The notes: generated by a model from the sequence alone, not told the origin. Counted from the stretch's first letter, positions 22,872 to 35,096 are shown. The stretch: 64,000 bases of DNA from Progne subis subis (GCA_022316685.1 JAKJHU010000066.1:4523913-4587912); one strand, 5' to 3'. A program made the numbers and translations.

Positions 22872-23063
22872 TATAACCAGGGATTCAGCAGGGTTAGAAA
22901 AGGAAAGTGTCCTTCATGTTGGGGCATTAGGAGCCAGTTTGGAGTCATTTATATTTCTGCAGCAGTCACTGATACTTTGGCCTCACTGTGCCACAGCAAT
23001 ATATGGATGTAAGAACAGACTGCTGTTGTTCTCAGGGCTTACATTCCGTATTTTAGGAAAATA

Positions 23064-23270
23064 CATGACATCAGGAAAAGGTTCTTCCCCAGATGGTGCT
23101 GAGCACTGCCCAGGTTCCTCAGGAAATGGGCACATTCCCAAGGCCCCAGAGCTCCAGGAACATTTGGACAATGCTCTCAGGGATGCACAGAGTGGGATTG
23201 TTGGGGTGTCTGTGCAGGGCCCGGAGCTGGGCTGGATGATCCTTCCAGCTCCGGATATTCCCTGGCTCTG
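23064..23270 (+). mobile_element. CR1 LINE 3' fragment
   Basis: CATGACATCAGGAAAAGGTTC, CAGATGGTGCTGAGCACTG, GGACAATGCTCTCAGGGATG, GTGCAGGGCCCGGAGCTGG and GATGATCCTTCCAGCTCCGG. Plus strand. Together with the minus-strand fragment about 190 bases upstream it makes a head-to-head pair of the same subfamily. Confidence 0.92.
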
Positions 23271-26200
23271 TCCTCACTTCTCCCCATTTTATCAAGGAGA
23301 GCTGAAAGTGAGGTCTCAGCAACAGAAGGAAGAGCTCTCAACATCTCTCAAAGTGTGGGTTTATGGCATCTGAGCAAGTTTGAGGAGGAAGTTCAGTGAG
23401 GGTAAAACACCTGCTCAGTGAGCACCAGGTTATTAAGTACAACATATTTAGGCTCTGGGTTCATCAGAATATTGAAGATATGAAGGTGAGGCCCCTTTGG
23501 GTGCCTGTCCACACACCTGGTGGACATCCAGGAGCTGCTGTGCTTCCACAGATCTGTCCGTGGCAGAGCAGAGGGACAGATGATCTCTGACCCAGAGTGA
23601 GATGCAATCCCAGAGCCAGGGCTGGACAAGGAGAAGGTGAATCTTGTGTCCTTCTCAAGGGCAGAAAGGGAATGACGAGCAGGCCCAGCTGCCATGGCTG
23701 CAGCAGGATTTGAAGAGATATTTCACCTTATCAACACATTCATTCACTGGTCCCCAAAGAAATCATTCACGAGTTTCTGGCTCACAAGGACATCTTAAAA
23801 ATCAGGAAAAATCTGCAAAGTGGTGAATGGTTCAGAACTCAACTGCTCCTTCAGGGTGCTTCACACAACACCTCACCTCTGATCCTGCCTAAATTCCAAA
23901 TTGCAGATTCCTCAGCTCCCAGCCTCCCTTCCCCTCCCTGTTTCTAGTGTGAATGTGTTACAAAAAGTCATTTAAAACAAAATGATTGAGGTTTTTGGAT
24001 CTGATAGACAGTAACAGCTAATCCTGTTAGAAATTTGGCTCCTGCTTCTGCCATTATACATTCACAAAAGCTCCTGCTATGTGCTCAGGCACAATTTTCT
24101 GGCTCCCATTTTTTGACTTTTTTATTTCAATATACATTACTTCTTCTTCCCCCTAAACTGCCAACATTATGGTCCAAACCTGAATCGTTGCTCAATCTCT
24201 GTTGTTATAATTGGATGTTAATACAGTGGCAGGATTTATTCAGTCTGATGGGCTAAGTTAATTTAAATGTAGAAAAAGGCATCTTAAGTAGCCAATTTCC
24301 TTCCCAACAGTCAAAAGATACATTTCCAAAACACTGAACAGTGGCTCTGTCAAGCCATGTGGGTTCTGTGAATGCTGCTATCTTTTGAGGCTCAGCCAGC
24401 CCAGAAAAAACTGCAAAAAGATTAAGAGTGGAGCTTATTTGATTTCAAAGCCCTGAATAGAGTGTTCATGATAATACAGTTTATTAAATAGAGGAGGGGA
24501 AAAAAAAAAAAAAACCACCTGAAAGAACCACAGGTTGAAGTATTTCTGCACTTTTAACAGCCAGTGAAGGTGTTGAGTCACCTGCACAATGTCCCAAGAT
24601 GCTGATTTTATTCTGGCCTGAATTATGGACAAAGGGACTTGGATTTCCTCTGTCATGTTTGATATCCTGTGCCTTATTACCTGACCTACAGACCCAGTAA
24701 AAAAGCAGGAACAGGGGAAAGCAAAGCCCTGGGAGCTGAAGCACAGTATTTACCCTGGTGAGAAGCAGGACTCACATGCAGGGAGATGTCAGGCTGGTGG
24801 GAGAGGAGCTGCTCCTGAGGGGATAGAGATGAGGGTCTGGGTTTGATTCCAGCCTGCCACTTCTCTGCAGGATAAGCACACAACTTGCCAGTCCCACTGG
24901 GACGGGGAATGTAATTTCTCAGATAAACCCGAAGTTCTGCCTCTTCATTGTAGCCCTCTTTCCCAGCAAATCTATGTTTGCATCCTTGGAAAACTGGGGG
25001 CTTTAATTAAGAGCGTTAATTGGAAGTAGCAGTAGCTGTCAAGGACAAATGACACAATAATTAAAGTGGGGGTCAGTGTCCTGCTACGTGGCAGGATAAA
25101 TCACCTGATCAAATATCTTTGTTCACCAAGGACCCCCTGCCTCCAGCTGTGTGTTTGCTGTTCCACCTCCTCTCCCGTCTCTGCTTCTGGGCACCTTTGG
25201 TGAGGGATTTCTCCACTCTGGCACTGCCAGAGCAAATCCCCAGCCACAACCACACGACACTCATGGTGACAGAGATACAGCAAGAAGAGGAATAGAAATA
25301 TCTGAACACCACAACCTCTGTGGCAACAGCTCCAGGAAGCTTTGAGGTGAGGCTGAGTGTTGGTGGCTCCCATCAGAAGATCTCAGGATGAGATTGCTGC
25401 TCCTACAGCAGTGAAATTTGCTCTGCCCACCTTGCAGTGTAATTCTTTTCATACCTTTTCATTCATTCCCTGGCAGGACCCTGCCCTGCAGCCCCTCAAA
25501 TCAGGGGTTTTCTATGTAAACCATGCTGGGCTTCATTTCTGATCCATCGAGTCTGTCAGTCTGGCAGCTTGCAGGGAACAGGTCTGTCATGGCAGGTGTG
25601 AAAAGTGAGGGCTTTGCCTTCTCACTAAACTCTGTCTGCAACATCAGAGTCTAATTCTAAGCCAGAAACTCGTGCTCTGTTGAAGGAGAGACCTTTTGCA
25701 GGGCAGGATTTGTCTGCTCTCTGTTTTAGATGTCAAGCAGGGATGAGATAAATCACACCCTGGATGTGCCTGTATCTGTTCACTGAATACAAAGGAGACT
25801 GGACAGCCAGGTCAGGTGGAGACATTTGCAATGTACACCACAGTTGCCAGGTGAGGTGACTCACCACACCAATGCCACACTTCATTTTCTGCTCTTCCTC
25901 AGATTTCATCACTCAAATACGTTCAGGCCTCCCCTCTTCCTAATCTCAGCACCAGAACAACCAGTCGCAATACAAAATATATTTTCTTTAATTTCTTGGA
26001 AGAAAGCGCCATAGGAAATCCCCTGTGTTCCATAGCCTGTAAACCAGTGCAGAACTCCGAGGCCCCTGCATGGTGACAGCGGCTGTGTTTGAAGAGGAGC
26101 CTTTCCCCATCTGCTCTGTCACACAGCCCTCACACCAACCTCACCCCTGCTCTCTGTTCTGGCTGTATTTACAAGGGAGCAGACAGATAACAAAGATTAT

Positions 26201-27120
26201 CTCACTCCTTTTCTACAAGGTTTGTCAGGTTCCCAGTTTTCCCTTTACAGCTGCTCAGCCTCCACCCCATGCTGTCCCTTCTTCAAAGAATTCCTCCTCT
26301 CTGTAGTGACTCCCCTCCCAAAAACATTGCTCCAGGAGGAGCAGGGGACACAGCACCCTGCTGGGAGCTTGGTTGTCATCCTGGAGGTTGAAAAATGTTT
26401 CACACGCTCAGAGGTTTCAGTTCAGATTTCCACCAAATTCACTCGTTTTTTCTCCAGCTGGGATTGCATCCCATTGGCACAAGGCAGGGAAATCTTTAAA
26501 TTTCCTTGTAAAAAGTCAGAGTCCACCAGCTCAGAGGTGTGGGAGGAGAGAGAGGTGATTTTACCCAAACCTGATGAAACCAACCACTTTCTTCCCCACC
26601 CTACAAACCATCAGCTCTGGCCAACTTCCTCTGCCTGCAGCATTCCATCCGTGATTTTCCCTGCTGCATCCAGGTGGCTTTCACATCCACCCTGCCTTGT
26701 TTACACTAAATCTTGATCCCGTGGTCAAGAGTCTCACTCTGTAAACCGTGAAACAAATGAGGTTTGGCTAAACATTTGTGTTCAAAAGCCTTCAAAAAAC
26801 AAAAGAGCCTCATGTCACAATTAATGCAGGGCCAGCCCAAGGCTTAATGAGAGCCAGTGCCTGTGTGGCCACTGGAGCATGGCTGCTGAGCAAGGGAGAG
26901 ATTGTTACCCAGGCTCCAAAAAGGCTATAAATAGATTTAATTGGGACCTGTGAAGGAACTGGTGCCACTGCAATGGATTTGTCAAAGCCCAGCACCCCTT
27001 GAAGGCTCCTGGTGGAGGCTTGAACAGTTAAAACGCACAGGGAGAGGTTTAGAGTTGTTTCTGCTGGTGATGGTGCTTTCCAGGTCACGTTGTTCCACTG
27101 CCTTTCCAGACCTTCCCACC
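23271..27120. other. Intronic unique sequence, 3.8 kb
   Basis: The longest stretch here without a recognised mobile element. At 24995-25065 GCTTTAATTAAGAGCGTTAATT and ACAATAATTAAAG form a cluster of TAATTA-type homeodomain cores. CTATAAATAG at 26925-26934 is a perfect MEF2 consensus match (YTAWWWWTAR). No exon recognised. Confidence 0.4.
26925..26934. promoter_or_regulatory. MEF2-type consensus site
   Basis: CTATAAATAG matches the MEF2 consensus exactly and is followed by ATTTAATTGG. A single short match; function untested. Confidence 0.3.
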
Positions 27121-27200
27121 ATGAAATCAGAGAAAGGCTTGGGTTGGAAGGGACCCTAAAAATCATCTGGTTCCAACACCCATCATGGGAAGGGATCCTT
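27121..27200 (-). mobile_element. CR1 LINE 3' end
   Basis: GAAAGGCTTGGGTTGGAAGG, GACCCTAAAAATCATCTGGT and TCCAACACCCATCATGGG are a diverged CR1 3' end in minus orientation, about 80 bases. Confidence 0.88.
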
Positions 27201-27839
27201 ATCCTCAGTTATCAGGGAGCATCTTCCTGAGGATTAATTCTCCTCAGCAGCCCTCTCAGGTATCTTACTGTGTCCATTCCCATCAATTCAATCCTGTCAC
27301 CACTACCATATCCATCTGTAGACATTTAATATCTCCCTGGGCTGTGAAGTTCCATCCTAACCCTCATCCTTATCCAGCTGCCTGGAGGAACTTTGCCTCT
27401 CTCTCTCTCCAGCACCCTGACCCTCTCCCAGGTTTCTGGCCCCACCACTCCTGACCCAGGCAGCTCCTGAACGACTGTGCTGATGCAGCTTCCTTGTGCA
27501 GGATGCAATCCCTGCCAGCGCTATCAGGCGACAGGAACTGGGGCAGTTTGATAAATGCCCCTTCTTCAGTTACAATCGGATTTTTAATCCCCCAGAATTC
27601 CACACAGGAACAGCTGTACTGGCTGGGACCAACACCCCACATACCCTAGTTCCTTCAGCCGTGGCCTAAAAGGAAAGGGTGAAAACAAGGGTAAACACAT
27701 TTATGTCCCCAGCAGCTGCCCAGCTTTCTGCTATTTTCATTCAGGGGGACTTCTGCATCTCGTCTGTGTCTCCGTCATAACCCAAAGAGCTACTTATTTA
27801 TTTCTTTCTTTTGGTTTATCCTTGAAATTGAATTCTTGC

Positions 27840-28085
27840 ATCCACAGCATGCTTTGCCAGGGATTTCCACAGATCCAGAGCCCACCGCTTGAAGGAACCA
27901 CCTGCTTTCATTTGTTCAGGACTTGATTTTTCAACAGTTTAATTTCATGCCCTGTAATTCTTGTATTTGCAGAGGTGTTGAGCAGTCAGTTCCTATCCAT
28001 CCCCTCCTGCCACTCCTAAGTTTGCCAATCTCTCCATATACCCCAGCTCACATCCTTCAAGGCTGAGGAGCTCCTGCTTCTTCAG
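27840..28085 (-). mobile_element. Decayed ancient CR1-like fragment
   Basis: TTTCCACAGATCCAGAGCCC, then TTTAATTTCATGCCCTGTAATTC and TTGTATTTGCAGAGG match, from memory, old CR1/L3-type LINE 3' ends on the minus strand, where the corresponding words are TTTCATTGGGTGACCCCT and TTCTTGTATTATGAGA. Similarity is partial. Confidence 0.45.
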
Positions 28086-28120
28086 TCACCTCCCACATGG
28101 AAACCAGGCCCTGCCTCTGA

Positions 28121-28515
28121 TCACAGAACCATGAGGGCAGGAAATCCCCCCAAGGTCATCGAGTCCAACCCAGCCATGCCAAGGCCACCACTGACCATTT
28201 CCCCAGGTGCCACATCCACGTGGCTTTAGAGCACTTCCAGGGATGGCAGTTCCACCACTGCCCTGGGCAGTCGGTTCCAGTGCCTGACCACCCTTTCCAT
28301 GAAGAAATTTTCACTAATATCCAACCTAAACCTCCCCTGGTACAACTTGAGGCTGTTTCATCCTGTCCCCGTTCCCTGGGAGCAGAGCCTGAGCCTCCCT
28401 GGCTGTCCCCTCCTGTCAGGGAGTTGTGCAGAGCCACAGGGTCCCGCCTGAGCCTCCTTTTCTCCAGGCTGAGCCCCTTTCCCAGCTCCTTCATCTGCTC
28501 CTCCTCAGACTTGTG
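28121..28515 (-). mobile_element. CR1 LINE 3' fragment, about 395 bp
   Basis: TCACAGAACCATGAGGGCAG at the 3' tail, then GGTTCCAGTGCCTGACCACC, ATGAAGAAATTTTCACTAAT, TCCAACCTAAACCTCCCCTG, CTTGAGGCTGTTTCATCCTG and CTTTTCTCCAGGCTGAGCCC. One of the longer CR1 copies here, minus strand. Confidence 0.95.
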
Positions 28516-29727
28516 CTCATCCTTTCTCTTTTAACCATTTATTTACCCTTTTTAGCCACACGTTGGGCAAAAGGAGAGGCTATGTGGTGGCCAAGGTCAT
28601 CTCTTTGTAGCCTTCACCATCTGATCTCACCAAAAACTACTAAACCACTGCCTGTCACCTCTCAGTTTGAGGCACAGGGCTGTCCACATCCCTCAGCCTC
28701 ATCCCAAGTGACAAACACAGCACATCAGATTGACCTGTGATTGCTTTATCAGAGGCAGGTAACTCGTAAAACTTGGCTGCTTTTAGCTGAGTGAGCATGC
28801 AGTGGCTCTGATCTTCACGCAGCTCCCCAGAGCCCACACTTCTTGCCACAAAAAGGGGCATTTGGATTGCTCCCAGACACCCTCACAAACAACCCGCTCC
28901 AAATTTTCTCCTCCTATCACTACCTCCTCTCCTGTTACACCTCACTCTCCCTGCAGTGCCCTCAAATCCCTCTGACAGGAGCTCCACGGGCCACATCAAT
29001 CAGAGCGATAACATCAGCTGAAGAGTTCTGAGGTCATGCTGGTTAAACCGCAGCCCAAAATCTCCAGATTTGAGACAGGGAGAGCCATGATAACGTCTGC
29101 TTGCCGCTGTTCCTGAGCAAACACACACCAACTCAACCCTCAGCCCCAAAATTGGGGCTTTCAGGGGTATCACAGCACCTCTGCCTCTCCAGAGCTCTCA
29201 CCACCAGCAGCCTTCCTGAGGGTTTCACTCCAGAGTTAAGCAGGTTCCAGGGAAAAAAATGTGAAGCAGGCTCTTCCCAAGCCCTTAAATTTATGTCTGA
29301 GTTTATTAAAGGAGAGAAAAGCAGACAGCACTCCCTGCTCAGCTGGTGCCTGTGGGAGCCCTCCAGGTTTGGGGGGTAATTAGTGCTGCCAAAAGAGGCA
29401 GCGGCCAGGGAGAGATGCAGGCCCCTCTTTTGGGGGCACACACATTTGTCTTTAGATATCCCTGATGTTTGTTCCAGCCTGGAATTAGAAGGAAGAAGAG
29501 CCCAGCAAAGCCCAGCTCCCTCCCTGTGTGGTTTTAGCTCACAAAGGGGGCTTGAAGTGCGGAATTCCTACTGAGCGCAGCGAGGGTTGCTCCATCCCAG
29601 TGCCCATATTTCAGTGGATGAAGCACTACACATGTTTTCCCAGCTCCCCCAGGCATTCATCTCGCCATAAAATGAAAGCCCAAGGATGGATGTTTAATTC
29701 AGGGATCATATAAATGCATAACTTTTA
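28516..29727. other. Intronic unique sequence
   Basis: No repeat family or exon recognised. Confidence 0.4.
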
Positions 29728-30900
29728 AGATCAGCAGGGACCACTACATCATCTGTCCTCACCTCCTGTAGGTCACAGGCCACTGCCCACCTAGGCTTAG
29801 GCTGAACCAGACAATCTGGGTTTAGCTGAAGCATCTTGCCTTAGAAAGATCTCCCATTACAATGTGAAGGTACCAGGAAAGGGAGAATCCTCCAAACGGC
29901 AGCTTGTCCCAGCAGCTAATCACTCACGCCATAAAAGGCTTACACATGCCTTACTTTTCATGTGAATTCAGCAGGCTTTGGCTTCCATCCATGGATCCTT
30001 ATTTTGGTCTTCTTTTCCAGGTTGTAAAGCCCTTTAACCTGCTGTTTGCACCCCGTGAAGATGCTCAGAGATCCTGATCAAGTTATTCCACAACCTTCCT
30101 ACTGATAAATTAATACTGAGATGCTTTCAAACCCCATGAGGACCTTCCCACTTCCTATAAATAATTTTTGTGGGTCTTTAATCCTTTTCCTATCTGGCCA
30201 CAGAGCATGACTACAGCTCTCTCTGCACTCCTCCAAGGGTGCAGGATGATGTCAACCTGCTTCTAACACAAGCCAGATGAGGAGGAAAAAACCTTTGGAA
30301 GGATGTGAAGGAATCGGCCCCTCATCCATTTCAGTCATTGCTTTCTAGGACACGTCTCCCCCTTCCCAGCCTGACCTAAATTCCTTCCTGTGAGACAGCA
30401 AAGTTTGTGTTTATTTTGTCTGAGGGAGCCAAAGTCACCCAACCACTGTGCCCTGGTCGTGGTTAACGCTGAGCTGATCGTTGTTCCACTGAATATTTTA
30501 TCTGTGGGATTTAATATCAACCTCCGGCTCATTCATGAAAGTTTTCAATAGATTTAGGCCTAATATTGATCCCTGGAGAATACTACTAGGAAAACCCTCA
30601 GGCTCTTTGAGAGCTGCCAAGTATTAAGCCATTTCAGAGATCTCTTCATGTTATTTTTAGGGTTTGGGACTTTTTTTTTTTTTAATGGGAACAGGCTGTG
30701 GAGTTTTCTCAAGTACCCTGTGGAAATGTAAAGACAGGACATCCACAAAGAAAACTTCATTGTTTCCTTCAAGAATGGATCATCTATTTCCTCATTGAAA
30801 AATATTTCCAGATTGAAAAATATCCTATTTTCATAAAACCGTACTGCCCAGATGCCATTTGGCCCAAATCAGGAGCTTCAGATTCATTCAACATTCCTTA
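29728..30900 (-). mobile_element. Long decayed CR1, ancient type
   Basis: On the plus strand a colinear series of words matches the complement of turtle/crocodile-type CR1: CAGGGACCACTACATCATCTG with CCTCACCTCCTGTAGGTCAC (29742-29775), CCAGGAAAGGGAGAATCC, AAAGCCCTTTAACC, GCACCCCGTGAAGATG and TGATCAAGTTATTCC (30024-30091), then ATTCATGAAAGTTTTCAATAG and CTAATATTGATCCCTGGAGAA (30530-30580), and CATAAAACCGTACTG (30832-30846). These run from the 3' end into the reverse transcriptase region. All frames are broken. Confidence 0.65.
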
Positions 30901-32125
30901 ATATTACCCCTTCTAGCCTCAGGAATCCTTAGAGCAGGAGGCTGGATGTTCCTAAATCATGGACGTATTCCTCAGCGTTTTAGATGTAGGATAAATTCTC
31001 ATGGGTGCAAGGCCGTGCATTAACCAGTGCCTGTTTATTGTAGCTTTACACCTAAATTCCTTCGTGAAGAGCCCAAAGTTAGACAGGATCGACCTGGGCA
31101 CCAGGAAACCTGTGGAGTTGGGAAGATCTCCTGACTCCCGGTAAAAACCCTAAATTTAGGCTCCTGCACAATCCCTGAGCTTGTGCAGCAGCACACAAGG
31201 CTCCTATTTCTCCAATTAGTTTCACTTGTACTCCGGTGAATTTTTTCACATTTCTCTCCAGCCAAAGCAGAAAGAGGAGATTCCCACCGCACCTTCCTTT
31301 TTATGGAACATCAGACCTGGCGCCCAGGTTTCTTGGGGAAAAACAGCTGGCGTGAGGCTCTGCAGAGAAACAGAACTTTTGTCCCTGCAGAGAGCTATTC
31401 AAATTTGATTAGAGGCACAGCTCTGGTGCCGTATGAAACAGGGAGATCCTGTTTCAGCTTCTCGCTGCCAAGCCCTGAGCTCACAAAAGCCGCTGCCGAG
31501 CAGGAGCGCGGTCCAGGGGGCAGGGACAGGGGCTGGGGATGGTGTTCTTGGATGACTACAAGATCAACGCTGCCAGCTGGCCCGTGCACAAAGCACAGAG
31601 ACCCAGGAGACCCCACAAAGCCCATGCCAGCTCCATCCAGGTAGTTCCCAAACTGGCACCCTGAAAGAGAGCAGGATTAGCCCGCTAAGGCACCTTAGAG
31701 GAGCCCTCCACCTCAAAGATCAAAGGCACGTTGGCTCCGGGGCTCTGGTTACACCTGCCTCCTTTGTGGGCATCCCTTACAAAAGGGTTTGGGCCGGGGG
31801 CCTTGCTCAGGTGCATTTCACAGTGCTCACCAAAAAAATCCCAAATAATACAACCTCCAAATACTCTTTTGTCCCCAGCCACAAAGGAGGGAGCCGTGCT
31901 TGGCTTGTAATGCAACAGGGACAGAAAGGAGAGCAAGGAGGAGTGCCAGGTGCTCAGAGAGCACCTCTGAAACACAAGACACTCTGTGCAGCTCAAAGGA
32001 CTCTCTCCTTCCCTCCACCTCCAGCAGCTGGGAGGGAGAAGCTTCCTCAATGCTGGGGCAGCCCCAGCAGCTCCCTGCAGGGCTGGCTCACAAGCAGGTG
32101 ACATTTCTGCCTCTGAATTCTTTTA
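30901..32125. other. Intronic unique sequence
   Basis: No repeat family or exon recognised. Reading frames of 113 to 139 codons at 31303-32104 show no domain. Confidence 0.4.
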
Positions 32126-32704
32126 TCCATGTCTCACCCTCATCCCAAAAAGAAGTGTGTGGCTTCAAAGGGTTTGGATTTACCCGAACCCCTTCATCCA
32201 TGTCTCACCCTTGATGCCTCAAGAAGGCTGAGCTAGAACAGAGACTGGACAGAGCTAAAGTAGATATCTATTGAAAGGCCTTTAAGAATACAAGAGCCTG
32301 GCCAGGGCTACACCCAAGGTGGACCCAAAATGGTCACAAAATGGATGACCGGTCATGAGGTCTCACACTTTTATAAGTTTTGGTCCATTTGCATATTTGG
32401 GTTAATTGACCGATTACAGGTTCAGGTTATGAAGTCCCATCCTTCTTGTTTGCTCTCTTCAGTTCTCCATTGTTTGTGCTTTTGGGCCTGGAAACTTGTG
32501 ACAGTTGTCCTTGGTCTGCAGCAGGAAAAGGATTTGTCTGCCTACCCTACAAAGAGAACTGACTGACACTTAATGTGAGGCTCAGAAGGCCTACACCTAG
32601 GTAGAAAAATAGGAATCTGAAAAACATGAAAGCTAAAACTTAAGGCATCACCCTCATCCCAAAAAGAAAATAGTGGCTTCAAAGAATTTGGAGTCTCCTT
32701 GCAG
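32126..32704. repeat. 70-bp tandem duplication split by an LTR
   Basis: The unit starting ATCCATGTCTCACCCTCATC begins at 32126 and again at 32196. The second copy is interrupted after CACCCT by the LTR at 32212-32650 and resumes with CATCCCAAAAAGAAA. The halves keep GTGGCTTCAAAG and TTTGGA in common, so the duplication is older than the insertion. Confidence 0.88.
32212..32650 (-). mobile_element. Solo LTR, minus strand, 439 bp
   Basis: Bounded by a near-perfect 12-bp inverted repeat: TGATGCCTCAAG at the left and CTTAAGGCATCA at the right (11 of 12 paired). CCCT flanks both ends; depending on where the end is drawn, ACCCT also does (4-5 bp target duplication). A minus-strand TATA box (TATAAAAG) is at 32368-32375; no canonical AATAAA follows. 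It lies in the same orientation as the plexin gene. No retroviral genes flank it. Family unassigned; the short target duplication favours an ERVL- or gamma-type element. Confidence 0.78.
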
Positions 32705-34507
32705 AGCTCAGGGCACTTCTCCATCTCAGTGGCAGAGGTGACCTTCTCATTGCTGTTCTTCAGTGCACCTTGTCTCCAGCCAATGCAGACACGCTCTCAA
32801 CAGAGCCAGTGCTTCTCACCTGTGGTTCTCTGGCCCTTCCAGGAAGGGAACAGGGAATAAAAAACATCAGGGATGAGAAGAAAACCAGGCCAAGCACTGA
32901 CGTGGCTGCCTGAAGATCAAATACACTCATCCTTTTATTGGTGTGAGAACTGACATTTGTTTTATTACAGCAGGGTGGCCACTGCCTAAATACTGCTGTG
33001 GCCACACACGGCCTGGCCAAGCACAGGCTGGCTGAAGTGCAGGGAAGCTGAGAGAGCTGATATCCCTTCTCCTGAGGTCTGGACACTGGGTCTGGCCTCC
33101 TTCTAACCACAACAGTCTTGTGGCATCCACAGGATCAGCAGAGGTGCTGAGGATCCCGAATCCCGTGTGCGCACACCCCCGGCCTGGCAGCCAGCTCACG
33201 GCGTTTGTAAGCGCTGTCAGGTTTGTACAGCGCAGCAAAGGGGCTGTGGGGAACGTTTCTTTTATTTATCAGATTCCATTTCACACCGGTGAACCGTAAA
33301 ATTATAACCACAGCTTTTCCCAGCCTGTTACAGATCCATGGCATCTGTCTGTCTGTCTCTCTCCTGCCCACACGGGTGCAGCCTGGTGGCAATAATGGAT
33401 GTCCTGAAGGAGCAATTTCACCTCTGCTTCCCGAGGATTACAGCCTGCCTCTTCCCAAAGCAGCAATCCCTGCCCCTGGTTTATTAACCCAACAGCAGGC
33501 GTGGAGAAAAGCCCTCACCCAGCACAGGCAGGAGAGGGGTTTCCTCGGCATTTATGGAGAGCAGGAAATTAGGAATGTGTTGTCAAGCCAGGTTCAAATC
33601 TCGTCAAAATAATAGGTGAGGAGGAGAGTTTCCTTCCAACTGCCTGGGATTTTACCTAAGGAGAGCTGTAGATGTCTTGCTATAATGCCAGGAGCTACAA
33701 TATCACCTTTTTGGCTCGTATTTCAGGAAAACACAAGAGTTCACGCCCCTGTTCCTTTATCTCCTCCAGAGGACACACAGATTTTATAGGTGTTTGTTCC
33801 AAAAGGAGGTGAAGGGAAAGTGAGGTTTAACACCTATTTCATTTCTTGTTTCTGCCATCACTCCCTGCAATCAGCAACTCCAAACATCCTTTCCTGTCTG
33901 AAGATCTTATTTATACCTTTGGAAACAGTCTGGGAAGAAAGGGATACAAGCCAGGTAGGAGCCCAGCTAAAATCCCTCCCTGGCCAGAGACCCACATCTG
34001 CAGAATTTATTTAATCTCCAATTCCCTCCATGCAGCCAAAACATTTCTGAAATGGACACAAACCACATCCAGGGATATTTCTGCACATTCCTTATGAAGG
34101 GAGGTGGGATAAATCTGGAGCAGTTTGGGTTTCCCCCCAAAACTATGCACAGCAAGAGTTAGTTCCTATTTGCAGCTCTCAAGGATGCTGTGAAGCTCCA
34201 AGACTGGTGGGATTGCCTAATGGGGGATGTTTAGAAAAGCATGTTCTGAATCCTTGGAAACATTTAGCTCAGCCAGTTTGTTTTCCTAAAAGATATGAAA
34301 TATTTCTGAGCTGAGGGCTCAGAGCAGACATCTCCCCGAGGAGCTCTGTGACCTGAGTTATGCAGATCACATTAGACAATCACGCCGGTCTCTTTTAGCT
34401 TTCAGTTCCATGAATTCATAAATAGTCACCGAATAGTTCCAGCCATAATTGTCAGCCTGGGCTGAAAAGAGCTTAGCTAGGCACACAGGCTTTATGTGAA
34501 GTGAAAA
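32705..34507. other. Intronic unique sequence with a CpG-rich palindrome
   Basis: No exon or mobile element recognised. GTGTGCGCACAC at 33165-33176 is a perfect 12-bp palindrome inside a locally CpG-rich patch (33155-33235) that also has GCGCTG...CAGCGC as an inverted repeat. Confidence 0.4.
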
Positions 34508-34550
34508 TTTTTTTTTGTTGTTATTATTATTATTATTGTTTTTATTGCAG
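34508..34550. repeat. T run and (ATT)n microsatellite
   Basis: T9, GTTGTT, six ATT units, then GTTTTTATT. Confidence 0.92.
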
Positions 34551-34910
34551 GCGGGTTTCATCTCTCTCAGCTTTAAACTGCATTTTCTCCATCAGGATGC
34601 AGATTTCACAAGACAAGTTGCCTGACCTGGTGACCAAGCCAGTAATGGGACTGGGACAGTAATTGCCGTATTTGCCAGACAAGGATGAATTGCCTTTTCC
34701 AGATGAGCCACACAGACAGCAGAGATGAAGTTTATCATCGCCCTAAATGTGTTTTGTTTTCTGCTGATGCATAAACATCCCAGCAATTAGTTTGCTGTGT
34801 TAGGGCTCCCTTTTCCACCTCATTTTCCTGGGGCTTTATATCAGAGTTTTTGTGGGCTATTGACAGCGCAGGCTTTTAAGACGACTCACAGGGAAATAAC
34901 AACTTAAAGA

Positions 34911-35096
34911 GTGGTCAGACATCGGAACAGCCTGCCCAAGGGGGTGGAATCAAACCCTTGGAAGTGTTCAAAAAACACCTGGATGCGGCACTTGCGGACA
35001 TGGCTCGGTGTTGGCCTCTGCAGTGCTGGGTTGATGGCCCATCTCAATGATCTTGGAGAGGTTTTTGCTTCCAGCCTGAATGATTCTGTGACTCTG
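34911..35096 (+). mobile_element. CR1 LINE 3' fragment
   Basis: GTGGTCAGACATCGGAACAGC, GAAGTGTTCAAAAAACACCTGG, CACTTGCGGACATGGCTCGG, GCAGTGCTGGGTTGATGG, CAATGATCTTGGAGAGG and GAATGATTCTGTGACTCTGT. Plus strand, same subfamily as 20640-20722. Confidence 0.93.

Noticed and set aside
32760..33110. 116-codon minus frame with a hydrophobic stretch and a donor-like string near 32820
   Set aside because: No domain or homology recognised; the hydrophobic part is too short to argue for a membrane protein.
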